A DNA stretch of 6,926 bases, taken from assembly GCA_030622295.1 (NCBI GenBank), contig JAUXGI010000054.1:1-6926 (forward strand), given 5' to 3'. The position numbers were made by a program, and so were the translations under genes. This document shows, in pieces, positions 5,782 to 6,926 of the stretch (position 1 is its first letter; each line of letters opens with the position of its first letter). A model generated the notes under the pieces. That model did not search any database and was not told where the DNA came from. It saw only the letters and a program-made list of their open reading frames with translations. The DNA is from Planctomycetota bacterium (GTDB lineage Bacteria; Planctomycetota; B129-G9).

Positions 5782-6816
5782 ATGACGGTAGAAAGAGTCA
5801 TCAACGGACAGCCGCTCGATGAGAACGAGGAGGGGGTGAACTATACTCTCCGGCCGCGCAGCCTGGGCGAATTCATAGGCCAGGCCACGCTGGTCGAAAA
5901 GGTCTCCATCGCCGTTAAGGCTGCAAAGAAGCGCGGGGAACAGACCGAGCACCTGCTCTTCCACGGCCCCCCGGGCCTGGGCAAGACCTCGCTGGCGCAT
6001 ATCATCGCCCGCGAGATGGACAGCAATATCTTCGCGACCTCCGGCCCCGCCCTGGCAAGGGCGGGAGACCTCATGGGAATACTTACCAATCTCGATTTCG
6101 GCGACATCCTCTTCATAGACGAAATACACCGCCTGTCGGCAACCGTCGAGGAACTCATCTACCCGGCCATGGAGGATTTCAAGGTGGATTTCGTCGTTGA
6201 CAGGGGCGCGTACGCCAAGACCATCAAAATACCGCTCAAGCCGTTCACCCTCGTGGGCGCTACGACACGTGCCGGGATGCTCTCCGCGCCCCTTCGCGAA
6301 AGGTTCGGCCTGATGCTCCACGTCGATTTCTATTCCGAGGATGACCTGGAGCAAATCATCCGAAGGGCCGCCCGGCTGTTGAAGGTGGCGACAGACGACG
6401 ACGCGGTGCGGCTGATAGCGCGCTCTTCAAGAGGCACGCCCCGCGTGGCCAACAGGCTGCTCCGGCGCGTGCGGGACTTCACGCAGGTCAGGTCCGACGG
6501 AAACATCACCGCCGACATAGCGAAGCGCGCGCTCGACATGGAAGGAGTGGACTCCCGGGGTCTGGACAGGCTCGACCGCAAACTCCTCAAAACCGTCATA
6601 GAATACTACAACGGCGGCCCGGTTGGAATCGAAGCGCTCGCCGCCACGCTGAACGAGGAAGTGGACACCCTCGTGGACGTCGTGGAGCCTTTTCTGCTGA
6701 AGATAGGTTTCATCCGGCGCACCCGTCAGGGACGCCTGGTCGGCCCGGATGTATACGCGCATCTGGGAATAAACCCGTCTGAGACCGACACCGGCAGTCA
6801 ATCCTCACTTTTCTGA
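5782..6816 (+). CDS. ruvB: Holliday junction branch migration ATPase RuvB
   Basis: This hexameric AAA+ motor pulls DNA through the RuvA-bound junction. It has 344 residues, the normal length. Motifs in order: the N-terminal LRPRSLGEFIGQ (23-34), Walker A GPPGLGKT (62-69), Walker B FIDEIH (111-116), sensor 1 GATTR (160-163 region), the arginine-finger region APLRERFG (169-176), sensor 2 GTPRVANRLLRR (218-229), and the C-terminal winged helix ending RTRQGRLVGPDVYAHLG (313-329). All key residues are intact. AGGA (5772-5775) lies 6 nt before the ATG, and ruvA ends 15 bp upstream. The protein ends with QSSLF, which resembles a sliding-clamp-binding pentapeptide (inference). No intrinsic terminator with a T-run follows; a palindromic repeat starts about 33 bp after the stop. 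Confidence 0.97.
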   Translation: MTVERVINGQPLDENEEGVNYTLRPRSLGEFIGQATLVEKVSIAVKAAKKRGEQTEHLLFHGPPGLGKTSLAHIIAREMDSNIFATSGPALARAGDLMGILTNLDFGDILFIDEIHRLSATVEELIYPAMEDFKVDFVVDRGAYAKTIKIPLKPFTLVGATTRAGMLSAPLRERFGLMLHVDFYSEDDLEQIIRRAARLLKVATDDDAVRLIARSSRGTPRVANRLLRRVRDFTQVRSDGNITADIAKRALDMEGVDSRGLDRLDRKLLKTVIEYYNGGPVGIEALAATLNEEVDTLVDVVEPFLLKIGFIRRTRQGRLVGPDVYAHLGINPSETDTGSQSSLF

Positions 6817-6848
6817 GCCTCATCCGTGCAAGCCCGCCTCCAAAAAAC

Positions 6849-6915
6849 AGGCTCGGGGAGTCAGACCCTTTCCCGCCCCGATCCGCCTGAGGCGGACGGG
6901 GCTCCTCAGCCCCTC
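6849..6915 (-). repeat. Interspersed palindromic repeat, copy 2 (may continue past the window end)
   Basis: The segment 6849-6874 is the exact reverse complement of 3915-3940. Next to it is a strong hairpin: GCCCCG (6875-6880) with CGGGGC (6897-6902), then TCCGCC (6882-6887) with GGCGGA (6891-6896), a TGA loop and one bulged base. Beyond it, 6897-6915 matches the other end of copy 1 after small gaps; the GTCAGAC of copy 1 is missing here. The element follows ruvB and could act as an mRNA 3'-end structure. Confidence 0.75.
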
Positions 6916-6926
6916 CTTCGTCGGGA

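Noticed and set aside
3941..6848. Composite transposon carrying skp-ruvCAB between the inverted repeats
   Set aside because: There is no transposase or target-site duplication, and the genes are core housekeeping genes with composition like their neighbours.

Overview
The window carries eight genes, all on the + strand: a 5'-truncated gene and seven complete ones. In order they are the 3' part of glucose-6-phosphate isomerase (pgi), a TrkH/KtrB potassium translocation subunit, its TrkA/KtrA RCK partner, a Fur-family metalloregulator, a periplasmic Skp/OmpH-like chaperone, and ruvC, ruvA and ruvB. No tRNA, rRNA, CRISPR array or transposase gene was seen.

The organism looks like a GC-rich Gram-negative (diderm) bacterium, because the Skp-like protein has a signal peptide and works on outer-membrane proteins. 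TGA serves as an ordinary stop. RuvA has an unusual glycine-rich loop where most bacteria have a REDA-type turn, and RuvC has an HYAHPRT segment. From memory both resemble planctomycete-type (PVC) proteins. Planctomycetota is therefore my best guess, but it is an inference without a database search.

Region 1 (3-794) is central carbon metabolism. Region 2 (854-3296) is a two-gene potassium uptake unit: the membrane channel protein and its cytosolic nucleotide-binding gate, 4 bp apart. The membrane subunit has an extra four-helix N-terminal domain with an arginine-bearing last helix. Region 3 (3297-3810) is a hairpin-containing spacer followed by the Fur-family gene. Region 4 (3811-4024) is a 214-bp non-coding spacer full of GC-rich palindromes. 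Region 5 (4025-6816) is a compact cluster skp-ruvC-ruvA-ruvB with gaps of 18, 2 and 15 bp, probably co-transcribed. RuvA and RuvB form the Holliday-junction branch-migration motor and RuvC is the resolvase. Region 6 (6817-6926) is non-coding.

The most notable non-genic feature is a pair of inverted repeats flanking the skp-ruvCAB block. The reverse complement of 6849-6874 equals 3915-3940 exactly over 26 bp. Beyond this core each copy has a GC-rich hairpin with the same stem base but a different loop. They look like members of a dispersed palindromic (REP/MITE-like) family. I found no clearly novel gene system; the remaining content is housekeeping genes with some lineage-specific oddities.
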